From Idiomarina sp. PL1-037 (GTDB lineage Bacteria > Pseudomonadota > Gammaproteobacteria > Enterobacterales > Alteromonadaceae), in NCBI RefSeq assembly GCF_034422975.1, contig NZ_CP139873.1, positions 1,550,001-1,614,000 of the forward strand: a stretch of DNA of 64,000 nucleotides, in the 5' to 3' direction. Made by a program: the position numbers and the translations under genes. Shown here in pieces: positions 10,047 to 19,156 of the stretch. Under the pieces are notes generated by a model. It was not told the origin of the DNA. It saw only the letters and a program-made list of their open reading frames with translations, and ran no database searches. The number at the start of each line of letters is the position of its first letter. Position 1 is the stretch's first letter.

Positions 10047-10307
10047 ATGGCTAACACCTTTAAAGTCACTGTCAACGGTGGGCCCGAACTTGCCGTTGAC
10101 GCGACTGAAGGCACCTTACTCGAGGCCTTAGAAAAGCATCAGTTAGAAATGCACTACCACTGCCGCAGTGGCTTTTGTGGTGCCTGCCGTAGCACCCTAA
10201 AGTCCGGTAAAATCCGTTATACAACAGAACCTCTGGCTTATGTCAGAAAAGGCGACATTCTGCCCTGCTGCTGCGTTCCGGAGTCAGATCTGGACATTGA
10301 CCACTAA
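10047..10307 (+). CDS. yfaE: 2Fe-2S ferredoxin, YfaE-like, diiron cofactor maintenance
   Basis: This 86-residue plant-type ferredoxin has the cluster cysteines C39, C44 and C47 in the pattern CRSGFCGAC, with the fourth in the CCC at residues 74-76. YfaE reduces the diiron centre of NrdB to regenerate the tyrosyl radical cofactor. Its place three bases downstream of nrdB matches E. coli and supports that role. Confidence 0.93.
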   Translation: MANTFKVTVNGGPELAVDATEGTLLEALEKHQLEMHYHCRSGFCGACRSTLKSGKIRYTTEPLAYVRKGDILPCCCVPESDLDIDH

Positions 10308-10409
10308 GTATTATTCATTAAACCGATTGTGGCCATCGTGCAGAACAATTGTTAACCAGCAATAAAATCTGGATAATGGCACTATAAATTTTTGTGAGAG
10401 AGGTATTTC

Positions 10410-10676
10410 ATGTTTACAGTCATTTTTGGACGTCCGGGTTGTCCTTTTTGTGTTCGCGCCGTAGAAGTTGCGGATAAATTAAAAGCCGATATGGAAGATT
10501 TTGATTATCGCTATGTCGACATTCACGCTGAAGGCATCAGCAAAGCTGACCTGGAAAAAACGGTAGGCAAACCGGTACAAACGGTTCCTCAAATTTTTGT
10601 CGACGAACAACACGTTGGCGGTTTCACAGAATTTGAAGCCTACGCAAAAGAGAACTTAGGGCTTTATACAGCATAA
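10410..10676 (+). CDS. grxA: Glutaredoxin 1
   Basis: The 88-residue protein is a dithiol glutaredoxin with active site CPFC at residues 11-14 and the GrxA features GRPGCPFCVRA, the cis-proline TVPQIFVDEQHVGG and a short C-terminus. GrxA reduces ribonucleotide reductase and other disulfides with glutathione. It lies 102 bases after yfaE behind GAGAGGT. Its closeness to nrdAB fits its role as electron donor to NrdA. Confidence 0.93.
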   Translation: MFTVIFGRPGCPFCVRAVEVADKLKADMEDFDYRYVDIHAEGISKADLEKTVGKPVQTVPQIFVDEQHVGGFTEFEAYAKENLGLYTA

Positions 10677-10704
10677 TTCTGTGTAAGTAATGTAACCCTA
10701 TCGT

Positions 10705-10728
10705 AGAGGCGGCTATTTAGCCGCCTCT
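10705..10728. terminator. Convergent hairpin between grxA and hrpA
   Basis: AGAGGCGGCTA and its exact reverse complement TAGCCGCCTCT are separated by two bases. The hairpin lies between the convergent grxA and hrpA genes and includes the last hrpA codons. There is no clear T run on either side, so it may be only a weak or bidirectional terminator. Confidence 0.5.
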
Positions 10729-13700
10729 ATTGCTTGTTTAACCCGCTTTTCTGACACTGGATACTTGGTTCCCAGTGTCTGCGCGAAAAATGACACTCTC
10801 AGCTCTTCAATCATCCAGCGAATTTCAGTAATGTCATCGGGAACCACCGAGCCTTTATTTTCATAAGCCTTCACCGCGGCTTTATACTGCTCTTCAAGGT
10901 TGGCCAGGGTCAGAGTCATCAATCTGTCCTTATTCGGGTCAACCGGTAGTTTCTCTAACCGACGCTGAATAGCTTTTAAATAACGCACAATGTCACTCAG
11001 GCGCTCCCCACCAAAAGCAGAGACAAACCCGGCGAAGACTAAGTTATCCAGTTGGTCCTGAATATCGCCCCGGGACTGGATCTGATCCAGTGGAATTTTA
11101 CCTTTAAGAGACTTTCGAACCTGTTGTGACAATAGCAGGCACTGTTCAACTTCCAGGGCTATTTGTTCAACACGATCATTTAAATTAGCACGAACAATAT
11201 CTTTTAATTGCTCAAAGCTCTTCTGCTCCCTAAGCCCATTGCCCTGCTCAATTTGTTCATGAATCAGGCCGTCCACTGCCGCAGCTATACAGTCGGCTAT
11301 TAACGCATCCACTTTTCCCCAGGGGTTGAAGTACATGGCCAATTTGGCTTTATTCGACAGTGATTTCTGTAAATGCTTAATTGGCGACGGTATTTGTTGC
11401 AGTACCAACTCGCGTACACCGGCTTTATGATGCTTCTTCGCCTGCTCCGGGTTATCGAACAATTGCAGAGCAACCTGTCCTTTGCCTTTATTAATTAAGC
11501 CCGGATACGCCTTCAGCTCAAAACCTTGCTGGCGCTCGGTAATCACTTCCGGTAAGTCATCAAAGTCCCAGCTATCGACGCGCTCACGGCTAATATCGTC
11601 ACCGGCGGTTTTCTCCAGCCGCTGCTGCACCTTACCCGACAGCTTCTGTTGAAGACCTTGTAAGTCACGTCCCTGACTAACCAACTTTTTGCCGTCAAGA
11701 ATCTTAAAATTCATGCGTAAATGATCAGGCAGCGAGGACTCATCCCAACTTTCTTCCGGAACCGTCACGCCGGTCATACGGCGCAACTTAGTCGCCATAG
11801 CATCGGTTAAGCGCCCTTGCAGCGGTTCAATATCGGCTATAATCGCGCCAGCGAAGTTAGGTGCCGGTACAAAATTCCGGCGTAAGGTTTTCGGCAGCGA
11901 CTTAATTAAGTGAGCAATTCGTTCCTCACGGAGCGCCGGAATATGCCAGTCGAAACCTTCCGGCCTCACCTGATTCAGAATACCCAGCTGAATATTCACG
12001 CTGACACCATCGTCTTCTGCGTTAGGTTCAAAATGGTAACTTAACGGCAATCGCAAGTTGCCCTGGCGCCAAAACTCCGGATATTCATTTTCTGTAATGT
12101 GTTCGGTGTCGCCGGCAATAAGGTCGTCGCGTTCAAAAAACAGCAGTTTAGGCTCTTTTTTAGCCGCCTTATGCCACCAGCCTGCCAGCAACTTCTCGTT
12201 ATATATGCCTTCGGGTATGGCGCGGTCATAAGCCTCGAACAACACCTCTTCATCCACCAGAATATCGCGACGACGAGATTTCGCCTCCAGCGCCTGAACA
12301 TCCTGAATTAACCTTAGGTTGTGTTGAATAAAAGGCAGCTTGCGCGTTAGCTGCGAATTAACCAGCCCTTCGCGAATGAATATTTCTCTGGCCTTAATCG
12401 GCGACACTGGGCCGAATTGAACGCGCCTTCTGGGCACCAGAATCAGCCCCAGTAACGTGACCTGCTCATCGGCAATCACACTGCCTTGCTTCTTCTCAAA
12501 GTGAGGTTCAAGGTATTGCTTTTTGACTAAATGAGGAGCCGCCTCCTCTATCCACAGCGGGTCGATGTCGGCATTAATACGCGCATACAATTTTGAGGTT
12601 TCGGCGAGCTCTGCGGTAACAACCCACTTTGGTGGCTTACCAAACAAACCTGAGCCCGGAAAAATATGAAAACGCGTTTGCCGCGTGCCCTGATATTCGT
12701 GTCGGTCTTCTTTAAAACCCACCTGAGACAATAAACCAGTAATTAAAGCCCGGTGTACTTGCTCGAAAGTGGCAGGTTCTTCATTAATGGATAACCCCAT
12801 TTCCCGAACCGTTTGTCGGCTCTGCGTGTAAATATCCTGCCACTCACGCAAGCGCATAAAATGAATAAACTCACGACCCATTTGCTTACGGAACTGGTTT
12901 CCTGACAAGGCTTTCTGCTGTTCTTTGACGTAGTTCCATAAGTTGAGAAACGCCATAAAATCAGAGCTTTTATCACGGAAACGTTGGTGCCATTCGTCTG
13001 CTTTCTGCTGTGCATCGTGTGGCCGTTCACGCGGGTCCTGAATACTCAGAGCCGCGGTAATTATCAGCATTTCACGGACACAACCATATTGCTGTCCGGC
13101 TATGACCATTCTGGCCAGTCGCGGATCCAGCGGCAGCCGCGACAGTTGACGTCCCGTATCCGTTAATTTCGGTTGCTCATTTTTACGTCCTGGCTTAATA
13201 GCGTGCAACTCTTCCAGTAAGTTCAGGCCATCTTTAACAAAACGCTCATCGGGCTTTTGTACAAAAGGAAACTGGCGAATGTCACCCAGGCGCAACGACG
13301 ACATTTGCAGTATAACCGCCGCCAAATTGGTACGGAGAATTTCCGGATCGGTATATTCCGGACGCTGCAAGAAGTCCTCTTCACTGTATAAGCGAATACA
13401 AATACCCGGACCAATACGGCCACAACGCCCCTTGCGCTGGTTGGCGCTGGCCTGTGAAATGGGCTCAATGGGTAAGCGCTGCACTTTAGTGCGGTAACTG
13501 TAACGGCTCATGCGCACGGTGCCCGGGTCAATTACAAAGCGTATGCCCGGAACCGTTAACGAGGTTTCTGCCACGTTGGTAGCAATAACCACCCGGCGCT
13601 GACTGTGCGACTGAAATACACGGTTCTGCTCGTGCGACGACAAACGCGCATACAAGGGCAAAACTTCCGTATTACGCAGCTGTAACTCCCCAATAGCATC

Positions 13701-14642
13701 CGCGTAATCACGAATTTCGCGCTCACCGCTGGCAAAAATAAGAATGTCGCCTTCGCTTTCCCGCTGCAGCTCTTCAACCGCGTCACAAACGCCTTGAAGT
13801 ACGTCGGCATCAGCAGCCTTGCCGTCTTCTTTTGGCGGTCGATACCGAACTTCCACCGGGTAGGTTCGGCCGGTTACCGTCAGTACGGGAGCATCATGAA
13901 AGTGTTTGGAGAAACGTTCGGTTTCAATAGTCGCGGAGGTAATAACAACTTTAAGATCACGGCGTTTGGGCAGCAGCGTATGCAGAACCCCCAGCAAGAA
14001 ATCGATATTCAGACTGCGCTCGTGTGCTTCATCGATAATAATGGCGTCGTATTGCAGTAGCAGAGGGTCTTGCTGCAGTTCGGATAACAGCATACCGTCG
14101 GTCATGAGTTTTATTGCCGTCGTCGGTGCGGTCTCATCCTGAAAGCGGATTTTATAACCCACCTGCTTTTTCGCGTGATCCTGCAGCTCATCCCCAATAC
14201 GGGCAGCAACACTGCGTGCAGCCAGCCGCCGGGGCTGAGTATGACCAATGGTACCTTTGCGACCATACCCCAGTTCCAGCAACATTTTCGGTAGCTGCGT
14301 GGTCTTACCTGAACCCGTCTCACCGGCAATGACCACCACCTGATTCTGCTCAATGGCTTTTTTAATGTCACCACGCTGCTGGGCAACCGGCAACTCTTCG
14401 GGGTAACTAATATGAAACTGTTGCTGCTGACGCTCCAGGTACGCCAACTCAGCGGTCTCTATATCGCCCGCTATCCGCTCCAGCACCTGCTGCTGTCGTT
14501 GCTCATTTTTAATTTTACTCAGACCACGCAAACGACCGCGCAAAAGCGCGGCCTGTTGTGTTGTACATTGCTCTAATTGTGTCTGAAATTTATCAACAAA
14601 AGGCTGACTTTGTGATTTATCGTGCGATTTTTGACGACTCAT
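10713..14642 (-). CDS. hrpA: ATP-dependent RNA helicase HrpA
   Basis: The 1309-residue protein is a DEAH-box helicase of full HrpA length. Walker A is GETGSGKTT at residues 107-115 and the DEAH box is at 204-207. The SAT motif, the QRKGRCGRIGPG motif VI, the HA2/OB domains and the long HrpA-specific C-terminal region follow. HrpA uses NTP to resolve RNA structures and has been linked to rescue of stalled or collided ribosomes. It starts 11 bases after the isoaspartyl peptidase gene and is probably co-transcribed with it. Confidence 0.96.
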   Translation of the reverse strand: MSRQKSHDKSQSQPFVDKFQTQLEQCTTQQAALLRGRLRGLSKIKNEQRQQQVLERIAGDIETAELAYLERQQQQFHISYPEELPVAQQRGDIKKAIEQNQVVVIAGETGSGKTTQLPKMLLELGYGRKGTIGHTQPRRLAARSVAARIGDELQDHAKKQVGYKIRFQDETAPTTAIKLMTDGMLLSELQQDPLLLQYDAIIIDEAHERSLNIDFLLGVLHTLLPKRRDLKVVITSATIETERFSKHFHDAPVLTVTGRTYPVEVRYRPPKEDGKAADADVLQGVCDAVEELQRESEGDILIFASGEREIRDYADAIGELQLRNTEVLPLYARLSSHEQNRVFQSHSQRRVVIATNVAETSLTVPGIRFVIDPGTVRMSRYSYRTKVQRLPIEPISQASANQRKGRCGRIGPGICIRLYSEEDFLQRPEYTDPEILRTNLAAVILQMSSLRLGDIRQFPFVQKPDERFVKDGLNLLEELHAIKPGRKNEQPKLTDTGRQLSRLPLDPRLARMVIAGQQYGCVREMLIITAALSIQDPRERPHDAQQKADEWHQRFRDKSSDFMAFLNLWNYVKEQQKALSGNQFRKQMGREFIHFMRLREWQDIYTQSRQTVREMGLSINEEPATFEQVHRALITGLLSQVGFKEDRHEYQGTRQTRFHIFPGSGLFGKPPKWVVTAELAETSKLYARINADIDPLWIEEAAPHLVKKQYLEPHFEKKQGSVIADEQVTLLGLILVPRRRVQFGPVSPIKAREIFIREGLVNSQLTRKLPFIQHNLRLIQDVQALEAKSRRRDILVDEEVLFEAYDRAIPEGIYNEKLLAGWWHKAAKKEPKLLFFERDDLIAGDTEHITENEYPEFWRQGNLRLPLSYHFEPNAEDDGVSVNIQLGILNQVRPEGFDWHIPALREERIAHLIKSLPKTLRRNFVPAPNFAGAIIADIEPLQGRLTDAMATKLRRMTGVTVPEESWDESSLPDHLRMNFKILDGKKLVSQGRDLQGLQQKLSGKVQQRLEKTAGDDISRERVDSWDFDDLPEVITERQQGFELKAYPGLINKGKGQVALQLFDNPEQAKKHHKAGVRELVLQQIPSPIKHLQKSLSNKAKLAMYFNPWGKVDALIADCIAAAVDGLIHEQIEQGNGLREQKSFEQLKDIVRANLNDRVEQIALEVEQCLLLSQQVRKSLKGKIPLDQIQSRGDIQDQLDNLVFAGFVSAFGGERLSDIVRYLKAIQRRLEKLPVDPNKDRLMTLTLANLEEQYKAAVKAYENKGSVVPDDITEIRWMIEELRVSFFAQTLGTKYPVSEKRVKQAIEAAK

Positions 14643-14653
14643 AGACTCCGAAC

Positions 14654-15691
14654 TTATTCATCCTCGTTATAAATAGCAATATGGGCATCACCTTCGCCCT
14701 TAATATAGCCACGATACATACCTTCGGTATTAAACGGCATAGCAATATTGCCTTCTGCGTCAATAATAATAACGCCTCCGGTACCACCCGCTTGTTCCAG
14801 CACACCGTGAATGACCTCATCGCCGGCTTCATTTACCGAAAGCCCTTTATACTTAACCCGCGAGCAGATATCAGCCGCCACGTGGAAGCGAATGAAGTAT
14901 TCACCGTGTCCGGTCGCAGACACCGCACAGCTGCCGTTATCCGCCCAGGTACCGGCACCAATAATGGGGGAATCGCCTATTCTACCATAACGTTTGGCTG
15001 TCATGCCGCCGGTTGATGTGCCTGCACTTAATAACCCGTTTTTATCAACAGCCACAGCACCTACTGTGCCGTATTTGTAATCTAAATCCAGGTACTCCCA
15101 GGCTTGTTGCTCCGGCTGTTCACTTTTCTTAATGGTTTCTTTGGCGTTTTGCAGCTGCTGATAACGGTGCTCGGTATTGAAATAGCTATTCTCGACCTGC
15201 TCCAGCCCTTGCTGCCGGGAAAACTGCTCTGCGCCTTTACCACTTAGCATGACGTGTACCGACTCTTCCATTACTTCACGAGCCAGTTCTATTGGGCTTT
15301 TTACCGTTTTCACGCCAGCAACTGCACCTGCATTGCCGTTCAGACCTTCCATTAACGAAGCATCCAGTTCATGTTCTCCGTCCCAGGTATAAACCGCGCC
15401 TTTGCCAGAGTTAAACAGTGGCGATGCTTCCATTACCTGAATAGCCGCAATAACTGCGGTGGTGCTGTCACCACCTTCTTTCAATACCTTACGGCCAGCC
15501 TCTAAAGCTTCCGTCAATTTATCTTTGTAGGCTTGCTCTTGTTCAGCGGTTAAATTCGCGCGAGTAATAGTACCCGCTCCGCCATGAATGGCCATAGCGT
15601 ATTCAACATCATGGTCATCCGCCTCTGCGGCTGGTAATAGCGATCCAAACGCAGCGGTGGCAAGTAATGCAGATAAGTAGAGTTTTTTCAT
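14654..15691 (-). CDS. Exported isoaspartyl peptidase / L-asparaginase (Ntn hydrolase)
   Basis: The start at 15691 is chosen because GAGGT lies just upstream and the protein then begins with a signal peptide (MKKLYLSALLATAAFGSLLPAAEA). A longer frame from 15808 lacks this logic. The 345-residue product is a plant-type asparaginase/beta-aspartyl peptidase. It self-cleaves before the nucleophile Thr209 in GTVGAVAVD, and the TSTGG substrate motif follows. These enzymes remove isoaspartyl residues from peptides and hydrolyse asparagine. The signal peptide suggests periplasmic action, unlike cytoplasmic E. coli IaaA. Confidence 0.9.
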   Translation of the reverse strand: MKKLYLSALLATAAFGSLLPAAEADDHDVEYAMAIHGGAGTITRANLTAEQEQAYKDKLTEALEAGRKVLKEGGDSTTAVIAAIQVMEASPLFNSGKGAVYTWDGEHELDASLMEGLNGNAGAVAGVKTVKSPIELAREVMEESVHVMLSGKGAEQFSRQQGLEQVENSYFNTEHRYQQLQNAKETIKKSEQPEQQAWEYLDLDYKYGTVGAVAVDKNGLLSAGTSTGGMTAKRYGRIGDSPIIGAGTWADNGSCAVSATGHGEYFIRFHVAADICSRVKYKGLSVNEAGDEVIHGVLEQAGGTGGVIIIDAEGNIAMPFNTEGMYRGYIKGEGDAHIAIYNEDE

Positions 15692-15780
15692 TCTGACCTC
15701 GATTTTATTGTTATAGGCTAGATTGTTAGTCATAACATAGTCGCAGGAAAGCAACGAACTGACAACGAGGAGATATTCAG

Positions 15781-16017
15781 ATGCCGACTTATCGCGTTGA
15801 GTACACACACTTAGGCGACAGACAGCAAATTACCCTGGAAGTCGATAATGAAGCACTAGATAACGAACAAAAGTTCAGAGACGCCGTCGCACAGCGTTTA
15901 GCTGAACGCATTCTGCCGCACGCTGAACTTGCTTTTCGCCACGAAGATGACCGTACATTAGAGCAAAAGCTGGATAAAGCCTATGATGTGCAAGTGAATA
16001 AAATTGAAAGGGAGTGA
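15781..16017 (+). CDS. Small conserved-looking protein of unknown function
   Basis: The 78-residue product starts at an ATG nine bases behind GAGGAGA, a strong ribosome site, so it is probably real. The sequence is highly charged and looks alpha/beta with no signal peptide or membrane segment. It begins MPTYRVEYTHLGDRQQITLEV and ends in a charged helix. I do not recognise a domain. It is divergent from the peptidase gene and lies 62 bases ahead of sbcB. Confidence 0.7.
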   Translation: MPTYRVEYTHLGDRQQITLEVDNEALDNEQKFRDAVAQRLAERILPHAELAFRHEDDRTLEQKLDKAYDVQVNKIERE

Positions 16018-16079
16018 GTGGCTGAATTTATCTGCGGGCTCGTGCTATAGTTTTCCTTTTCCGCTGAGCAGTTAGGCTT

Positions 16080-17519
16080 ATGGCACATAACGAACAAGAA
16101 ACTTTCTACTGGCACGATTATGAGACATGGGGCGCTAACCCTTTAGTGGATCGCCCTGCACAGTTTGCCGGCTTACGCACAGACACTGATTTTAATGTTA
16201 TCGGTCGGCCTTTAACGCTTTACGCTCAACCTACTCCGGACTTTCTGCCTAACCCGGAAGCGACTTTAATTACCGGAATAACACCGCAGCTTGCTGCGAA
16301 GCAAGGTGTCGGTGAAGCCGAGTTCAGCAAAGCCATAGCAAACGAGTTTCAAAAGCCTAACACCACCATTATTGGCTACAACAACATCCGTTTTGATGAC
16401 GAAGTTACCCGTTTGCTTTTCTATCGCAATTTTTATGACCCTTACGAATACAGCTGGCAGAACGGCAATTCCCGCTGGGACTTAATTGATGTGGCGCGAG
16501 CCTGTTTTGCGCTACGCCCTGACGGTATTAACTGGCCGGAGAATTCTGACGGACAACCCAGCCTAAAACTGGAGCATTTGAGTGTTGCCAATGGCATTGA
16601 GCACGGCCAGGCGCACGACGCTATGTCAGACGTTCACGCGACCATTGGCCTGGCAAAACTTATCAGCGAAAAACAGCCTAAGCTGTGGCAGTGGGCTTAC
16701 AGTATTCGCCGTAAACAGAAACTACTAAACCTGTTTAACTGGCAGGCACCAGAGCCTCTGGCCCATGTCAGTGGGTTTTACGGTACGGCTAACCGCTATT
16801 TGTCGGCTATATTGCCGCTGGGCTTTCATCCTAAGCAAAATAGCAACGTTATTGCCTGGGACTTGCGCATTCCGCCCATGGATTTTGCCGATAAATCGGT
16901 AGAAGAATTAACGGAGCTAACCTACACCAGTCGTAGGGAACTGGAAGAGCAAGGCTTACAGAAAAGCGGTATACAAAATATTCACTTGGGTCGCTGTCCT
17001 TTCTTAGCGCCCATTAAAACCATTTCTGCTGAAGCTGCTGATAGTGCCGCATTAGATACAGCCGCCCTGGAGACAAACGCTAAATGGTTACAGGAAAACA
17101 GCGACTTCCGCGACAAACTCATGCAGGTGTTTGAACAAACCAAAGAGTTTCCCCCCAGAACCGACGTTGATCACCAGATATATGACGGCTTTTTCTCTCC
17201 TCAGGATAAAAAGCATATGGAGATTATCCGTTCGTCAGAGCCACAGCAACTGGCCGGTCTGGAGCTGGACTTTCAGGACAAGCGTATGCCTGCACTGCTG
17301 TTTCGTTACCGGGCACGAAACTACCCGTCGACTCTTAGCGACAAAGAACTGAATCAGTGGCGTTTGTTTTGTCAGCAGCGCTTAATTGAGCCGCCAGAAG
17401 GCTTATTGTCCGCAGAGGACTTTGCACTGAAGCTTGAAGACTTGGCGAATCAGCAACAGGAAGACGCGCATAAGCTGCGGTTGCTAAAATCACTGTATGA
17501 CTACGCCGCATCTCTCTGA
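16080..17519 (+). CDS. sbcB: Exodeoxyribonuclease I
   Basis: The 479-residue protein is ExoI. The DEDD exonuclease domain begins WHDYETWG with metal ligands D13 and E15, and continues through GYNNIRFDDEV and HDAMSDVHAT. The SH3-like and C-terminal ExoI regions follow. It degrades single-stranded DNA 3' to 5' in recombination and mismatch repair. The length matches E. coli ExoI. Its last 23 bases overlap the start of the GMC oxidoreductase gene. Confidence 0.96.
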   Translation: MAHNEQETFYWHDYETWGANPLVDRPAQFAGLRTDTDFNVIGRPLTLYAQPTPDFLPNPEATLITGITPQLAAKQGVGEAEFSKAIANEFQKPNTTIIGYNNIRFDDEVTRLLFYRNFYDPYEYSWQNGNSRWDLIDVARACFALRPDGINWPENSDGQPSLKLEHLSVANGIEHGQAHDAMSDVHATIGLAKLISEKQPKLWQWAYSIRRKQKLLNLFNWQAPEPLAHVSGFYGTANRYLSAILPLGFHPKQNSNVIAWDLRIPPMDFADKSVEELTELTYTSRRELEEQGLQKSGIQNIHLGRCPFLAPIKTISAEAADSAALDTAALETNAKWLQENSDFRDKLMQVFEQTKEFPPRTDVDHQIYDGFFSPQDKKHMEIIRSSEPQQLAGLELDFQDKRMPALLFRYRARNYPSTLSDKELNQWRLFCQQRLIEPPEGLLSAEDFALKLEDLANQQQEDAHKLRLLKSLYDYAASL

Positions 17520-19137
17520 CGCTAACGCGTCGTTCGATTACATTTTAGTCGGAGCCGGTTCTGCCGGTTGCACCCTTGCCAACAGACTCACAGAATGCGG
17601 TAAGTTTCGAGTGTTATTACTGGAAGCCGGAACCTCACATGGTGGGTTCTTTTCGGACATGCCTTCAGGTTTTGCCCGCTTTATGCATAGCCGCAAATTC
17701 AACTGGCTTTACCGAAGTCAAAAAGAACCCCAACTGACTAACCCCAAAGGTTGTTATACACCGCGAGGGAAAATGCTAGGTGGCAGTAGCGGCATTAACG
17801 CCATGATTTATACTCGCGGGCTCACCAGTGACTACAACTCTTGGGCAGCTAAAGGTAACGAGGGCTGGAGTTACAACGACTTACTACCTTATTTTATAAA
17901 GAGTGAGAATAATAGTCGCGGTAACTCGAACTATCATGGAAGCAGAGGACCCTTAACCGTATCCGATGTATCTCCCTTTTACCCGGTATCAAAATGTTTC
18001 TTAGATGCCTGCAGCGAATATGGCTTGCCGCCTAACCCGGACTTTAACGGCGCACAACTGGAAGGACACAGTCCATACCAGTTCACAATGAAAGATGGGA
18101 AGCGATGCAGTGCTTATCATGCCTACCTGAAGCCAGCACTGAAACGAAGCAACTTAACGGTATTGTCCGGGTGCCTGACCGAGCGAGTGGTTTTTTCAGG
18201 GAAGAAAGCGACCGGAGTCTGTTATCAGCAGAATAACCGTCGATACATAGCCAGTGCGAAAAAAGAAGTTATTCTTAGTGCCGGTGCCTTTAACTCCCCC
18301 CAAATTCTGATGCGCTCCGGTGTAGGCTCAGCATCAGAGCTTGCAAAATTTGGAATAGAAAGGGTTTATGACAACCCGGCTGTCGGTAAGAACTTGCAGG
18401 AGCACGTGGACGTTAGCATACACTGCAAAAACAAAATGAAAGACGGCCTGACCCTGAGTCCGCTGGGGTTAATCAAGCTCTCAGTACCTTTTATTCAATA
18501 TTTACTCACTAGCAAAGGCCAGCTGGCACATTCACTTGCTGAAGTCGGAGCCTTTTTCCGCTCATCGGATGAGGTTAAAGAACCTGACATTCAGGCTCAC
18601 TTGTTACCCGTTATGTTTAACGACAGCGGCTACGACTGGAATCCTACCTTAAAACACGGATTCACCTGTCATGTCTGCTTGTTACGCCCAGAATCACGTG
18701 GGACAGTGCGCCTAAACCCTGACGATCCAATGGCAAAACCGCAAATTACTTATGGTTTTTTAGGCGAAAAAAGTGATCATAAGGCCTTACTCAGCGGCAT
18801 AAGAAAAGCGTTAGAGATACTGAAGCAACCTGCTCTGGCAAAACACAATGGCGGGATCATTTTCCCCGACCCCAGTTTAAGCGACGCCGAACTTCTGGAG
18901 CAGATAAAATCCAAGGCCGGGCTTATTTATCATCCTGCGGGGACTTGTAAGATGGGGCCTAAAGACGATGCCGAAGCTGTGGTCGATCCTGAGTTAAAAG
19001 TAATAGGCGTTGAGAAACTCAGAGTAATAGACGCATCCATTATGCCTACCGTTATCAGTGGCAATACTAACGCTCCTACTATCGCTATAGCTGAAAAAGG
19101 CGCCGACTTAATAAAAGCCGACGCCTCAATTTACTAA
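17497..19137 (+). CDS. GMC-family FAD oxidoreductase (choline/alcohol dehydrogenase-like)
   Basis: The 546-residue flavoprotein has the FAD dinucleotide motif GAGSAG at residues 19-24, the GMC signature GKMLGGSSGINAMIYTRG, a second signature GAFNSPQILMRSG, the catalytic histidine in HPAGTCKMG, and the C-terminal NTNAPTIAIAEK segment. Family members oxidise choline, aliphatic alcohols or polyethylene glycol units; no substrate can be assigned. No betaine aldehyde dehydrogenase lies next to it, so BetA is not supported. The start overlaps sbcB by 23 bases, suggesting coupling to it. Confidence 0.9.
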   Translation: MTTPHLSDANASFDYILVGAGSAGCTLANRLTECGKFRVLLLEAGTSHGGFFSDMPSGFARFMHSRKFNWLYRSQKEPQLTNPKGCYTPRGKMLGGSSGINAMIYTRGLTSDYNSWAAKGNEGWSYNDLLPYFIKSENNSRGNSNYHGSRGPLTVSDVSPFYPVSKCFLDACSEYGLPPNPDFNGAQLEGHSPYQFTMKDGKRCSAYHAYLKPALKRSNLTVLSGCLTERVVFSGKKATGVCYQQNNRRYIASAKKEVILSAGAFNSPQILMRSGVGSASELAKFGIERVYDNPAVGKNLQEHVDVSIHCKNKMKDGLTLSPLGLIKLSVPFIQYLLTSKGQLAHSLAEVGAFFRSSDEVKEPDIQAHLLPVMFNDSGYDWNPTLKHGFTCHVCLLRPESRGTVRLNPDDPMAKPQITYGFLGEKSDHKALLSGIRKALEILKQPALAKHNGGIIFPDPSLSDAELLEQIKSKAGLIYHPAGTCKMGPKDDAEAVVDPELKVIGVEKLRVIDASIMPTVISGNTNAPTIAIAEKGADLIKADASIY

Positions 19138-19156
19138 CTCAGATTAGATTACCACG

